Numbered from the stretch's first letter, positions 8,645 to 18,220 are shown. The stretch: 64,000 bases of DNA from Methylobacterium bullatum (GCA_902712845.1 LR743504.1:3012001-3076000); one strand, 5' to 3'. Notes: a model not told the origin generated them from the letters alone. Program-made: numbers and translations.

Positions 8645-9808
8645 ATGACCCCGGCGCGCCGCTGGCCCGTGATCTCGGCCCTGGGCGTGATCCAGATCCT
8701 GACCTGGGGCTCCTCGTTTTATCTCCTGTCGGTTCTGGCCGCGCCGATGTCGAAGGATACGGGATGGCCCCTCGGCTGGGTCATCGGAGGGCTGTCCCTC
8801 GGCCTCCTCGTCGCGGGCTTGGTCTCGCCACGGGTCGGAGCGTTCATCGGGGAGCACGGCGGTAGGCCCGTTCTGGCCTTCGCGGCCGTGGTCCTTGCCT
8901 TGGGCCTCGGCGTCCTCGGCCTCGCGCCGAACCTGCCGACCTACCTGGTGGGCTGGCTCCTCGTCGGGCTCGGCATGGGCACCGGCCTGTACGATCCGGC
9001 CTTTGCCACGCTTGGTCGGCTCTACGGCGCCGAGGCAAGACCCGCCATCACGACCCTGACCCTGTGGGGCGGCTTCGCCAGCACGGTGTGCTGGCCGCTC
9101 TCGGCCTTCCTGATCGAACGGGTAGGCTGGCGCGGCACCTGCCTCGCCTATGCCGGGCTGCACCTGGCGGTCACGCTTCCCCTCGTCCTGCTCGTCATCC
9201 CGCACCCCCCTGCCCACGGGCCAGCACGTTCCGAGGGCCCGGTCTCGGCCGTCCGGCTCGATGCACGCGAGCGGCGTGCCTTCCTCCTCATGGCGGGGGT
9301 CCTGACCCTCGGCGGCACCGTAATGGCCATGGTCTCGGTGCACCTCATTACCCTTCTCCAGGCCCGTGGCGTGGCGCTGACCTCGGCCGTCGCATACGGC
9401 GCGCTGATCGGCCCGTCACAGGTGGGGGCGCGCATCGTCGAGATGGCCGGGAAGGGCCGGCATCACCCTCTATGGACCCTCACCGCGGCGATGGTCCTCG
9501 TCGCCATCGGGGTCGCGATGCTGGCGGCTGGTCTGCCCGTGGTGGGGCTGTCGCTGGTCCTCTACGGCGCCGGCAACGGGATCTATTCCATCGCCCGCGG
9601 GACGGTGCCCCTCGCGCTGTTCGGTCCCGAGCGCTACGCCCCGCTCGTTGGCCGGCTCGCCCGTCCGGGGCTGGTGGCGCAGGCGCTTGCGCCCTCCCTC
9701 GGGGCGGTCGTGCTGACGCAGGCGGGCGCCGATGCGACCTACGCCCTCTTGACCGTGCTCGCCCTCGCGAACGTCGCGCTCGCCGTATCCCTCTGGCGCG
9801 TCCGGTAG
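8645..9808 (+). CDS. MFS transporter of the arsenic operon
   Basis: About 387 residues with 12 predicted membrane segments. The first half contains the MFS loop region GLVSPRVGAFIGEHGGRPV between segments 2 and 3, and the protein ends in ALANVALAVSLWRVR. MFS proteins of this kind often sit at the end of ars operons and may export arsenicals, but the substrate cannot be read from sequence. The ATG at 8645 follows the arsB stop by 7 nt, so it is very likely co-transcribed. The second arsenic cluster has no such gene. Confidence 0.85.
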   Translation: MTPARRWPVISALGVIQILTWGSSFYLLSVLAAPMSKDTGWPLGWVIGGLSLGLLVAGLVSPRVGAFIGEHGGRPVLAFAAVVLALGLGVLGLAPNLPTYLVGWLLVGLGMGTGLYDPAFATLGRLYGAEARPAITTLTLWGGFASTVCWPLSAFLIERVGWRGTCLAYAGLHLAVTLPLVLLVIPHPPAHGPARSEGPVSAVRLDARERRAFLLMAGVLTLGGTVMAMVSVHLITLLQARGVALTSAVAYGALIGPSQVGARIVEMAGKGRHHPLWTLTAAMVLVAIGVAMLAAGLPVVGLSLVLYGAGNGIYSIARGTVPLALFGPERYAPLVGRLARPGLVAQALAPSLGAVVLTQAGADATYALLTVLALANVALAVSLWRVR

Positions 9809-9834
9809 TCACCTCCCTTCCTCACCGCTCCGCG

Positions 9835-10248
9835 ATGTGGCATCGTCCGTCCGTGACCTTCTGGCTCGCCCTTCGGCGGCTGCTTCCGCTCCTTGCGGTC
9901 CTCAGCCTCGCCCTTGCGCCGGTGACCGCATCCGCGGCCGCCGCGGGCATGCATGCGCCGATGGCCGCTCAGGGCCACGCCATGGCGATGCCCGACGAGG
10001 CCATGGACGACATGGCCGGGATGGCCATGGACGAGATGCCGTGCTGCCCCAAGGAGCGGCCGGACATGCCCGACTGCTCGAAGGGCTGCCCCCTGATGGC
10101 ACTCTGCCTGGCGAAGGTCGCCACCGGCCTGCCCGGCGCCTTAGGGTTGCCGGGACGCGTCGCCGTCGTCGAGGGGACTGCGTGGGCCGTCACCGCCTCC
10201 TTCGACAGCGTCTCGCAAGGGCCACCCTCCGAGCCTCCCCGAGCCTGA
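9835..10248 (+). CDS. Small secreted Met/Cys-rich protein of copper operon
   Basis: 137 residues. An N-terminal signal (WLALRRLLPLLAVLSLALAP...ASAAAA) is followed by a Met/His/Asp-rich stretch (MHAPMAAQGHAMAMPDEAMD) and a Cys cluster CCPKERPDMPDCSKGCPLMALC. This composition suggests periplasmic binding of copper or silver. It begins the RND efflux set (FixH-like protein, cusB, cusA) 26 nt after the MFS gene. No firm family assignment; it resembles short Cys-rich proteins found in copper RND operons. Confidence 0.7.
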   Translation: MWHRPSVTFWLALRRLLPLLAVLSLALAPVTASAAAAGMHAPMAAQGHAMAMPDEAMDDMAGMAMDEMPCCPKERPDMPDCSKGCPLMALCLAKVATGLPGALGLPGRVAVVEGTAWAVTASFDSVSQGPPSEPPRA

Positions 10249-10330
10249 ACCCGATGCCGTCGGCGCCTGCGCCGGCACGGTGACGCGCGTCCGCGCGTGG
10301 CCATCCATCGCGTTCAGGAGACCCCACATC

Positions 10331-10726
10331 GTGACCAAGACATCGTTTTCGCGCGCCCTCACGGTTGCGCTGCTCGGCCTCGCCCTCACCGCCGCGGCCC
10401 GGGCCGACACCAAGGACTACGAGTTCCAGCTGGTGAAGGACGAAGCCAAGCAGGGCGAGGCCATCCTCGACGTCCGCCTCGTCGACAAGCGCACGTCCAA
10501 GCCCGTGCCGAACGCCGTCATCTTCGCCAAGCGCATCGATATGGCGCCCGACAGCATGGAGGAGATGACCTCCAAGATCGAGCAACTGCCCTCGCCGGAG
10601 CCGGGCCTCTACCGGTTCAAGGCGAAGCTGACGATGGCCGGCGGCTGGCGCCTCTCGCTCGGGGCCAAGGTCCAAGGCGAGACCGGCACCGTCGAGAACA
10701 AGCTGGTGTTCAAGGCCACCAAGTGA
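10331..10726 (+). CDS. FixH/YtkA-like periplasmic protein
   Basis: 131 residues starting at GTG. A signal peptide (ALTVALLGLALTAAARA) is followed by an Ig-like domain typical of FixH/YtkA-like proteins: YEFQLVKDEAKQGEAILDVRL, KRTSKPVPNAVIF, and ending YRFKAKLTMAGGWRLSLGAKV. Such proteins often accompany CusB in metal RND operons and may deliver metal or support assembly. The stop overlaps the GTG start of cusB (GTGA). Confidence 0.75.
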   Translation: MTKTSFSRALTVALLGLALTAAARADTKDYEFQLVKDEAKQGEAILDVRLVDKRTSKPVPNAVIFAKRIDMAPDSMEEMTSKIEQLPSPEPGLYRFKAKLTMAGGWRLSLGAKVQGETGTVENKLVFKATK

Positions 10727-12225
10727 GCCGGACGGCATGGCTGGCCGGGACCCTCGCCGCGCTCGCGGCGGGGGGGCTGGGCTATGGCGCGGGGCATGAG
10801 GGCAGCCCCGTGCCGGCGCTCGTCCAGCAGGCGCGGACCGGGTTCGCCCATTGGCTGCCGGGTGCACGGCCGGCCTCCCCGATGCCCGCGCAGGCTCCGA
10901 TCAAGGCGACGGGTTCGGTGGTCTACTACCGAGACCCGGACGGGAAGCCGGACTACGCCTCCGAACCCAAACAGACGGCGGACGGTCGCGACTACCGCGC
11001 CGTCCACGCCAGCGAGGACGTGCGCTTCGACGAACCCGAAGAGGCGGAAGCCATGCCTGACGCCGGCCACGGCGACATGGCCATGGCTCAGGCCAAGACG
11101 CCCGCGAGCGCCCGCAAGGTGCGCTTCTACCGCAACCCGATGGGCCTTCCGGACACTTCGCCGATTCCGAAAAAGGACTCGATGGGGATGGACTACCTCC
11201 CCGTCTACGAGGGCGAGGACACCGACGACGGCACCGTGACCCTCTCGCCCGGCAAGGTCCAGCGAACCGGCGTCCGGACGGAGGTCGCTGCACGGCGCGT
11301 CCTATCCATGCCGGTGCGGGCTCCTGGAACCATCGAGGAGGACGAGCGCCGGATCTCGGTCATCGCGATGCGCACCGACGCCTTCATTGAGAAGGTCGAG
11401 GCCGTCACCACCGGCGACCACGTCCACAAGGGCCAGCCGCTCATGCGCCTGTTCTCGCCCGAGATGAACGCGGCCGCCGCGCAGTACCTCACCGGCATCG
11501 GCTACGAGGGCGCCCGGCGCCGACTGGAGAACCTCGGCATCCCGCCCGAGGCCATCGACGAGATCGAGCGATCCCGAAAAGTGCCGGCGACCATCACGTG
11601 GTCGGCGCCACGCGACGGCGTCGTGGTCGAGCGCAACGTCTCCGACGGCATGCGCGCCAAGTCCGGCGACACCCTGTTCAAGCTCGTCGACCATACCCGG
11701 GTATGGGTGCTCGTCGACGTGACCGAACGCGACCTGGCGTCCGTGGCGGAGGGCCAAACGGCGACCGTGCGTGCCCGGACGTTTCCCGACCGGACCTTCA
11801 CTGGCACGGTGACGCGGATCTATCCGCACCTCGCCATGGGGACCCGGACGGCCCGCCTGCGCATCGAGTTGCCGAACCTCAACGGCGACCTGCGGCCCGG
11901 GATGTACGGCGACGTCGAGATCGCGACCGGGAACGCCAAGCCCGTGGTCGCCGTCCCCGACGACGCCGTCATCGACACCGGAACCAGGCAGGTCGTCCTG
12001 CTCGACAAGGGCGAGGGCCGCTTCGAGCCGCGCCCGGTCAAGCTCGGTGCCCGCGGCGACGGCTACGTCGAAGTCCGGGAGGGCATCGCGGCAGGCGACC
12101 GGGTGGTGACCGCCGCCAACTTCCTCATCGACGCCGAGAGCAACCTCAAGGCGGCGCTGCAGGGTCTCTCCGAGCCGAAGGTAGAACCAGGTCCGCAGGC
12201 GGCGGCCGATGGGAGGGCGCCATGA
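10723..12225 (+). CDS. cusB: CusB-type RND periplasmic adaptor
   Basis: 500 residues, start GTG overlapping the previous stop. A membrane anchor (WLAGTLAALAAGGLGYGAG) is followed by two tandem metal-binding-like segments, YYRDPDGKPDYASEP and FYRNPMGLPDTSPIPKKDSM, the second ending MGMDYLPVYEG as in HMBD domains of Cus adaptors. The membrane-fusion core follows: EEDERRISVIAMRTDAFIEK (barrel), a lipoyl half, helices around QYLTGIGYEGARRRLENLGI, and RVWVLVDVTERDLASV. It links the inner-membrane pump CusA to an outer-membrane channel, which is not encoded here. Its stop overlaps the cusA start by 4 nt (ATGA). Confidence 0.88.
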   Translation: MSRTAWLAGTLAALAAGGLGYGAGHEGSPVPALVQQARTGFAHWLPGARPASPMPAQAPIKATGSVVYYRDPDGKPDYASEPKQTADGRDYRAVHASEDVRFDEPEEAEAMPDAGHGDMAMAQAKTPASARKVRFYRNPMGLPDTSPIPKKDSMGMDYLPVYEGEDTDDGTVTLSPGKVQRTGVRTEVAARRVLSMPVRAPGTIEEDERRISVIAMRTDAFIEKVEAVTTGDHVHKGQPLMRLFSPEMNAAAAQYLTGIGYEGARRRLENLGIPPEAIDEIERSRKVPATITWSAPRDGVVVERNVSDGMRAKSGDTLFKLVDHTRVWVLVDVTERDLASVAEGQTATVRARTFPDRTFTGTVTRIYPHLAMGTRTARLRIELPNLNGDLRPGMYGDVEIATGNAKPVVAVPDDAVIDTGTRQVVLLDKGEGRFEPRPVKLGARGDGYVEVREGIAAGDRVVTAANFLIDAESNLKAALQGLSEPKVEPGPQAAADGRAP

Positions 12226-15200
12226 TCGCCCGGCTCATCGGCTGGTCGGCCCGGAATCTGGTTCTGGTGTTGATCGGGACGGTGTTCGCGGTGGGGGCCG
12301 GGCTCTACGCCCTGAGGACCCTGCCGCTCGACGCGATCCCGGACCTCTCGGACGTCCAGACCATCGTCTACACCGAGTACCCCGGGCAGGCGCCACAGGT
12401 CATCGAGGACCAGGTCACCTACCCGCTGACTACCGCCATGCTGACGGTGCCCCGGTCGAAGGTCGTGCGCGGCTTCTCGTTCTTCGGGGTCTCGTTCGTC
12501 TACGTCATCTTCGAGGACGGCACCGACCCATACTGGGCCCGGAGCCGGGTGCTCGAATACCTAAACACCGTGGCCAAGCGCCTGCCGGCGGGGGTGACCC
12601 CGACGCTGGGACCGGACGCGACCGGGGTCGGCTGGGTCTACCAGTACGTCGTGGTCGCCAAAGAGCGCACGCTGGCCGAGCTCCGCTCGCTCCAGGACTG
12701 GGTCGTGCGCTTCGGGGCCTCTCGTGCCGAAGGCGTGGCCGAGGTCGCAGGCGTCGGCGGCTTCGTCAAACAGTACAACGTGGTCGTCGACCCGAGCCGG
12801 TTGCGGGCGCAGGGCATCACCCTGGCGAAGCTCCGGGACGCGATCCGGGCGAGCAACGCCGACGTAGGCGGCCGCACCGTCGAGCTCTCCGAGTTCGAGT
12901 TCGTCGTCCGTGGCCGCGGGTACCTCAAGAGCATCGCCGACATCGAGAGCATCGTCCTGAAGACAGAGGCGGGCACGCCCCTGCGGGTGAAGGACGTCGC
13001 CCGGGTCGAGCTCGGTCCCGACGAGCGCCGCGGCATCACCGAGATGAACGGGGAGGGCGAGGTCGCCGGCGGCATCATCCTCCAGCGCTTCGGGGCCAAC
13101 GCCCTCGACGTTATCGCGAGTGCCAAGGCGCGCCTCGCCGAGGTCGCCGCGAGCCTGCCCAAGGGCACCGAGATCCTGCCTGTCTACGACCGGTCGCACC
13201 TCATCGAGGCGGCCATCGAGACGCTCAAGGGGACCCTGATCGAGGAGAGCGCCATCGTCGCCCTCGTCTGCGTCGTGTTCCTGCTCCACGTCCGCAGTGC
13301 GCTGGTCGCGATCCTGATGCTGCCGGTCGGCATCCTAATGGCGTTCGCGGGCATGAAGGCGCTGGGCTTGGGCGCCAACATCATGAGCCTGGGCGGCATC
13401 GCCATCGCGGTCGGCGCCATGATCGACGCCGCCATCGTCATGATCGAGAACGCCCACAAGCACCTGGAGCGGGCGGACCCTGGCAAGCCCCGGGTCCAGG
13501 TCCTGATAGAGGCCGCCTCCGAGGTCGGTCCCTCGCTGTTCTTCTCGCTCCTCATCATCACGGTCAGCTTCCTGCCCATCTTCACCCTGGAAAGCCAGGA
13601 AGGGCGTCTGTTCGGGCCGCTGGCCTTCACCAAGACGTTCGCGATGGCGGCGGCGGCGGTGCTGTCGGTGACGCTGGTTCCGGCGCTGATGGTGCTGTTC
13701 GTGCGCGGCCGCATCGTGCCCGAGCACCGCAACCCGGTGAACCGGCTCCTGATCTGGTTCTACCGTCCCATCATCGCAGGGGTCCTGCGGGCGCGGGTGC
13801 TGACCATCCTGATCGCGCTGGGCGTTCTCGGCGCCTCGGTCTGGCCGGCCCTGCAACTCGGGTCCGAGTTCATGCCCGATCTCGACGAGGGCACCCTGAT
13901 GTACATGCCGACCACCCTGCCGGGCATCTCGGTGACCAAGGCCGGCGAGCTTTTAGGGAGACAGGACACCATCCTGAAGAGCTTCCCGGAAGTCCTGTCC
14001 GTCTACGGCAAGGCCGGACGGGCCGCGACCGCGACGGACCCGGCGCCCTCCGAGATGTTCGAGACCATCGTCAACCTGAAGCCGAAGGCGGAGTGGCGCC
14101 CGGGCGTGACGCTGGCGAGCCTCAAAGCCGAGATGGATGCCGCGCTCCAGTTCCCCGGTGTCTCCAATGCCTGGACCCAGCCGATCCGCGCCCGCATCGA
14201 CATGCTCGCCACCGGCATCCGGACCCCCGTCGGCATCAAGGTGCTCGGAACCGACCTCGCCGAGATGGAGAAGGTCGCCCGCCGGGTCGAGGCGGTGGTG
14301 AAGGCGGTGCCGGGCACGTCGAGCGCCTATGCCGAGCGCGTCCAGGGCGGGTACTTCCTCGACATCACGCCCGACCGGGAGGTTCTGGGCCGCTACGGCC
14401 TATCGGTCGGGGACGTGCAGGACGTGATCGCCATGGCGCTCGGCGGCGAGAGCGTCACCAACACGGTCGAGGGCCGCGAGCGCTACACCGTCAACGTGCG
14501 CTACCCGCGCGCCTTCCGGTCGAGCCCACAATCCATCGCGACCGAGGTGCAGGTGCCCATCGCGGGCGGAGGCACGGTCCCCTTGGGCGAAGTCGCCAAG
14601 GTGGCACTGACCCGGGGGCCGACCCAGATCCGGACCGAGAACGGGCAACTCGCGGTCTTCATCTACGTCGATGTCTCGGGACGGGACCTTGGCGGCTACG
14701 TGGCCGATGCACGGGCGGCTGTTACCGGCGAGGTGAGCCTGCCACCCGGGACCACCCTCCAGTGGAGCGGGCAGGTCGAGTACCTCGACCGCGCCACGGC
14801 CCGGCTCAAGATCGTGGTGCCCCTGACCCTCCTGACCGTGTTCCTGCTGCTCTACCTCAACTTTCGCCGGCTGACTGAAACCCTCATCGTGATGCTGTCG
14901 CTGCCCTTCGCACTGGTGGGCGGCGTCTGGCTGATGTGGTGGTTGGGCTTCAACCTATCGGTCGCCGTGGCCGTGGGCTTCATCGCGCTCGCCGGGGTCG
15001 CCGCCGAGACCGGGGTGATCATGCTGGTCTACCTCGACCATGCGCTGGCCGAGATCCGGACGGAGTGCGAGCGGGATGGGCGCGCCCTATCGCGAAATGA
15101 CCTGAGGCGGGCGATCATGGTCGGCGCGGTCGAGCGGGTGCGGCCCAAGATGATGACCGTGGTCGCCATCATAGCCGGGCTGTTGCCCATCCTGTGGAGC

Positions 15201-15389
15201 ACCGGCTCGGGCTCCGAGGTCATGCAGCGCATCGCGGTGCCGATGATCGGCGGCATGGTGTCGTCGACCGTCCTGACCCTCGTCGTGATCCCGGCGGTAT
15301 ACGGGCTGGTGAAGGGATGGGGACTGCCGAGATCCGACATGCAGCCGGAACCCGTCGAGGGGCACACGATGCCCTTGGCCGCGGAATGA
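12222..15389 (+). CDS. cusA: CusA-type heavy-metal RND efflux pump
   Basis: 1055 residues of the HME-RND family. The N-terminus has the signature LPLDAIPDLSDVQTIVYTEY. Two six-helix halves with large periplasmic loops are visible, with GGIAIAVGAMIDAAIVMIEN in TM4 (acidic residue of the proton relay) and GFIALAGVAAETGVIMLVYL in TM10-11. Sequence features fit the Cu/Ag CusA branch rather than CzcA, as do the HMBD-containing partner and Met-rich companion protein. It is the last gene of the operon starting at 9835. Confidence 0.88.
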   Translation: MIARLIGWSARNLVLVLIGTVFAVGAGLYALRTLPLDAIPDLSDVQTIVYTEYPGQAPQVIEDQVTYPLTTAMLTVPRSKVVRGFSFFGVSFVYVIFEDGTDPYWARSRVLEYLNTVAKRLPAGVTPTLGPDATGVGWVYQYVVVAKERTLAELRSLQDWVVRFGASRAEGVAEVAGVGGFVKQYNVVVDPSRLRAQGITLAKLRDAIRASNADVGGRTVELSEFEFVVRGRGYLKSIADIESIVLKTEAGTPLRVKDVARVELGPDERRGITEMNGEGEVAGGIILQRFGANALDVIASAKARLAEVAASLPKGTEILPVYDRSHLIEAAIETLKGTLIEESAIVALVCVVFLLHVRSALVAILMLPVGILMAFAGMKALGLGANIMSLGGIAIAVGAMIDAAIVMIENAHKHLERADPGKPRVQVLIEAASEVGPSLFFSLLIITVSFLPIFTLESQEGRLFGPLAFTKTFAMAAAAVLSVTLVPALMVLFVRGRIVPEHRNPVNRLLIWFYRPIIAGVLRARVLTILIALGVLGASVWPALQLGSEFMPDLDEGTLMYMPTTLPGISVTKAGELLGRQDTILKSFPEVLSVYGKAGRAATATDPAPSEMFETIVNLKPKAEWRPGVTLASLKAEMDAALQFPGVSNAWTQPIRARIDMLATGIRTPVGIKVLGTDLAEMEKVARRVEAVVKAVPGTSSAYAERVQGGYFLDITPDREVLGRYGLSVGDVQDVIAMALGGESVTNTVEGRERYTVNVRYPRAFRSSPQSIATEVQVPIAGGGTVPLGEVAKVALTRGPTQIRTENGQLAVFIYVDVSGRDLGGYVADARAAVTGEVSLPPGTTLQWSGQVEYLDRATARLKIVVPLTLLTVFLLLYLNFRRLTETLIVMLSLPFALVGGVWLMWWLGFNLSVAVAVGFIALAGVAAETGVIMLVYLDHALAEIRTECERDGRALSRNDLRRAIMVGAVERVRPKMMTVVAIIAGLLPILWSTGSGSEVMQRIAVPMIGGMVSSTVLTLVVIPAVYGLVKGWGLPRSDMQPEPVEGHTMPLAAE

Positions 15390-15405
15390 CAACGAGGACG
15401 AGACC

Positions 15406-15475
15406 ATGCTGGTGGTCGACGACGAGCCGACGGTTAGGCATGTTGGTCTCCGACATTCTCGAAGACCTCGCCTAA
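15406..15475 (+). pseudogene. Response-regulator receiver remnant
   Basis: From the ATG at 15406 the sequence reads MLVVDDEPTVR, the start of a CheY-like receiver with its acidic pair. It then changes frame and reads MLVSDILEDLA before a stop. The two parts joined match the first strand and helix of a receiver domain. The rest of the gene is absent, so this is a frameshifted stub just after cusA. Confidence 0.5.
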
Positions 15476-15560
15476 CCCGACATCGAGGGTCGCTCGCATC
15501 CGGTCGATGATCGAGGAGAGCCGGTAGGAGGCATGGGGCTCCGGCCAACCGATCCCGGGC

Positions 15561-15971
15561 TTACCTCCGAAGGGGCCCGGGGTGCTTCTCCGACGGCATC
15601 GTCTCGCGCACGTGGTGCCGGACCAAGGAGGGGCTGAACGGCTTCCCGATGAACGTCGCCCCATCGGGCAGGTCCCCGGGTTCAGGTCGCACATTGCCGG
15701 AGGCGACCACGATGGCGATGTGGGGCCACGTCACGGCCGTCCGCCGCGCCAGGTCGAAGCCGTTGTCCGGCCCGGGCATCTGCACGTCCGTGAACAGCAG
15801 CTGCACCTTGCCATGGTGCTCGTCGAGCACCCGCGTCGCCTGGGCGACGTCCATCGCCTCAAGAACCACGAAACCGGCATCCTCCAGGATGTCGGACACA
15901 TCCATCAGGATGAGGGCGTCGTCGTCGACCACGAGGACATGGGGGGCATCGGCGGGGTCAGGCAGGGGCAT
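15561..15971 (-). CDS. Single-domain response regulator (CheY-like)
   Basis: About 136 residues, a stand-alone receiver: HVLVVDDDALILMDVSDILE (acidic pair), LLFTDVQMPGPDNGFDL (phospho-acceptor Asp), IAIVVASGN and TFIGKPFSPSLV (Lys-Pro switch). No output domain follows. The start at 15971 (MPLPDPADAP) is preferred over an upstream one at 16040, since the extra residues do not fit the family. Its kinase partner is not evident in the neighbourhood. Confidence 0.8.
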   Translation of the reverse strand: MPLPDPADAPHVLVVDDDALILMDVSDILEDAGFVVLEAMDVAQATRVLDEHHGKVQLLFTDVQMPGPDNGFDLARRTAVTWPHIAIVVASGNVRPEPGDLPDGATFIGKPFSPSLVRHHVRETMPSEKHPGPLRR

Positions 15972-16310
15972 GGATACCAAAGGCCGGCCTGGCCGGTAGG
16001 TTGCCGCATAACATAGGTTTCTTTTGCGCCATCGGAGCATGGTTGCCTAGCGCCGTTTCCGTAGGTCCCGTGGATGCGGGCCCCTAGTGGTTGAAATCTG
16101 ACGCTTGGTACCCATTCGCGAGGTCAGCTTGGGGTGGGAAGCAGCTTGGCTGCTTTCAGTCGCGAGACGTTCTTAAGCGGACCTAGGATGACCCGCCGAC
16201 TCCGGATGAACGGTCCAACCCATCGCATGGTCGAAGTTCGTTGAAGTCGGATGCCGACATCATCAGAGGCGATGCGACCGGCACGAAAGTGCTCTGCCTC
16301 GGGAGACAGC

Positions 16311-16949
16311 GTGATTCACGATTGCAAAGCCCCGGTCACGCGACATCTCGTGCTGGTCCGGCATGGCCAGAGCGTAGCCAACCGATCCGGCCTGTTCACG
16401 GGATTGCTGGACTCGCCCTTGACCGAGCAGGGCCGGATGGAAGCCGAGGCAGCCGGGCGGCGTTTGGCCGAGCGCAGCTGGCGCTTTTCCGCAGCCTTCA
16501 CCTCGACGCTGACGCGGGCGATCGTGAGCGGCCGGCTTATTCTCGATGCGCTCGGGCAACCCGGATTGGTCCCCCAACGCTTCGCCGCGCTCGACGAGCG
16601 AGACTACGGCGACCTCAGCGGGCTCGACAAGATCGCCGCCGATGCGCGCTGGGGGGCGGAGCGGATCGAGACCTGGCGCCGCTCCTACGCCGAGGCGCCG
16701 CCGAACGGTGAGAGCCTGCGCGATACCGTCGCCCGCATCGTCCCATGCTACCTCCGAACCATCCAGCCGGCGGTTATGGGCGGAGACGTGCTCGTCGTCG
16801 CCCACGGCAATTGCCTGCGGGCGCTTGTCATGGCGCTTGAAGACCTGAGCCCCGCGGAGGTCGAGCACCTTGAACTCGCGACGGGCTCCGTCAGGATCTA
16901 TGAGCTTGCTGCGGACACGACGATCAAGGCCCGCTGGATCGACGGGTGA
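16311..16949 (+). CDS. Histidine phosphatase, phosphoglycerate mutase-like
   Basis: 212 residues from a GTG at 16311, preceded by GGGAGA. The catalytic motif LVRHGQSVANRSGLFTGLLDSPLTEQG at the N-terminus, DERDYGDLSGLDK, the WRRSYAEAPPNGESLRD segment and VVAHGNCLRALVM all match 2,3-bisphosphoglycerate-dependent phosphoglycerate mutase. It may act in glycolysis or be a paralogue with another phosphate ester. It stands alone between the response regulator and the sulfite region. Confidence 0.8.
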   Translation: MIHDCKAPVTRHLVLVRHGQSVANRSGLFTGLLDSPLTEQGRMEAEAAGRRLAERSWRFSAAFTSTLTRAIVSGRLILDALGQPGLVPQRFAALDERDYGDLSGLDKIAADARWGAERIETWRRSYAEAPPNGESLRDTVARIVPCYLRTIQPAVMGGDVLVVAHGNCLRALVMALEDLSPAEVEHLELATGSVRIYELAADTTIKARWIDG

Positions 16950-17096
16950 ATCCGCCTGTCGGCCCTCCACAATGGGTCTCCGCAAACTCTGAAGGGGTCC
17001 TGCTTTCATCTATTTCAGTGATGGCAAGCATCTAATCATTCCGTTGGAGTGAATGAACGGGCCCTGGGATCCTCCGGCATCACATCGGAGCCATCC

Positions 17097-18194
17097 ATGT
17101 CCGCGCCCAGACTTTTCTCCCACCCTCGATCGATGCACGCCTTGGCCGGCACGAGAGCCATCCTTCCGGGACTGGGCCTCTGCGTGGCGGTCACCGCCGC
17201 AGCGGTCGGCTTCGAGGCCGTCGAGGCGCATCTGTTCGGTCGCGCTTGGCTCGAAGCCCTGGTACTGGCGATCCTGCTCGGGAGCGCGATTCGCACCGCC
17301 TGGACCCCGTCGCAGCGTTTCTTTCCCGGCATCGCCTTCGGGGCCAAGACCGTGCTGGAGATCGCGGTCGTCCTGCTCGGGGCGTCGCTCAGCCTCGCGA
17401 CGATCCTCGCCGCCGGACCGGGCCTGCTCTTCGGCATTGCGGGCGTCGTCGCGGTGGCGATCCTGTCGAGTTACGGCATCGGCCGAGCGCTCGGGCTGCA
17501 TCCGCGCATGGCGATCCTCGTGGCCTGCGGGAACTCGATCTGCGGCAACTCGGCGATCGCGGCCACGGCACCGGTGATCGGCGCCGACGGCGAGGACGTC
17601 GCCGCCTCCATCGCCTTCACCGCGGTGCTGGGCGTGCTGGTGGTGCTCGGCCTACCGCTGCTGGTGCCGCTGCTCGGTCTGTCGCCGATGCAGTACGGCG
17701 TGCTCGCCGGCCTCACCGTCTACGCTGTTCCGCAAGTCCTCGCCGCCACCGCGCCGGTCGCGGCGCTCAGCGTCCAGGTCGGAACCCTGGTGAAGCTCGT
17801 CCGGGTGCTGATGCTAGGCCCGGTCGTCCTGATGCTCTCGCTCGGCGCAAGCCGGCTGCGCGAGGAGACCGACGAGGCCGCCCCCGGCGTCACCGCTGGC
17901 GACCGCCCTGCTCGCGCCGGCCTCGCGATCCACCGCTTGGTGCCGTGGTTCATCCTCGCCTTCCTGGCGCTCGCGGGCCTTCGCTCGGCCGGGCTGGTTC
18001 CGCAGGTCGCGCTCGCGCCGATGTCGGAGACCGCCAATCTGCTCACCGTGGTCTCGATGGCGGCGCTCGGCCTCGGGGTCGATGTGCGCAGCGTCGCCAA
18101 GGCCGGGGCGCGGGTGACCCTGGCGGTGGTCGCCTCGCTCGTCGCACTCGGCGCCGTCAGCCTCGGTCTGATCCGCGTGCTGGGCCTCGCTTGA
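17097..18194 (+). CDS. yeiH: YeiH-family putative sulfate/sulfite exporter
   Basis: 365 residues, about 10 membrane segments, of the YeiH/UPF0324 family. Recognisable parts are GTRAILPGLGLCVAVTAAA, FFPGIAFGAKTVLEIAVVLLGASLS, LVACGNSICGNSAIAATAPVIGA and the end TVVSMAALGLGVDVRSVAKAG. The start at 17097 has GGAG six bases upstream. The family is annotated as sulfate exporters and often lies beside LysR genes of sulfur metabolism. Here it opens a block with sulfite-oxidising enzymes, so removal of sulfite or its oxidation product is plausible. Confidence 0.85.
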   Translation: MSAPRLFSHPRSMHALAGTRAILPGLGLCVAVTAAAVGFEAVEAHLFGRAWLEALVLAILLGSAIRTAWTPSQRFFPGIAFGAKTVLEIAVVLLGASLSLATILAAGPGLLFGIAGVVAVAILSSYGIGRALGLHPRMAILVACGNSICGNSAIAATAPVIGADGEDVAASIAFTAVLGVLVVLGLPLLVPLLGLSPMQYGVLAGLTVYAVPQVLAATAPVAALSVQVGTLVKLVRVLMLGPVVLMLSLGASRLREETDEAAPGVTAGDRPARAGLAIHRLVPWFILAFLALAGLRSAGLVPQVALAPMSETANLLTVVSMAALGLGVDVRSVAKAGARVTLAVVASLVALGAVSLGLIRVLGLA

Positions 18195-18220
18195 ACCGAT
18201 CGGATGCGCCCGAGGCCCGG

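Noticed and set aside
9064-9834. Open frame running into the Met/Cys-rich protein gene
   Set aside because: Arg/Pro-rich shadow of the MFS gene; the real start is the ATG at 9835 with a signal peptide.
12209-14878. 889-residue frame inside cusA
   Set aside because: Arg/Gly/Pro-rich composition typical of a shifted frame in GC-rich DNA; cusA is the real gene.
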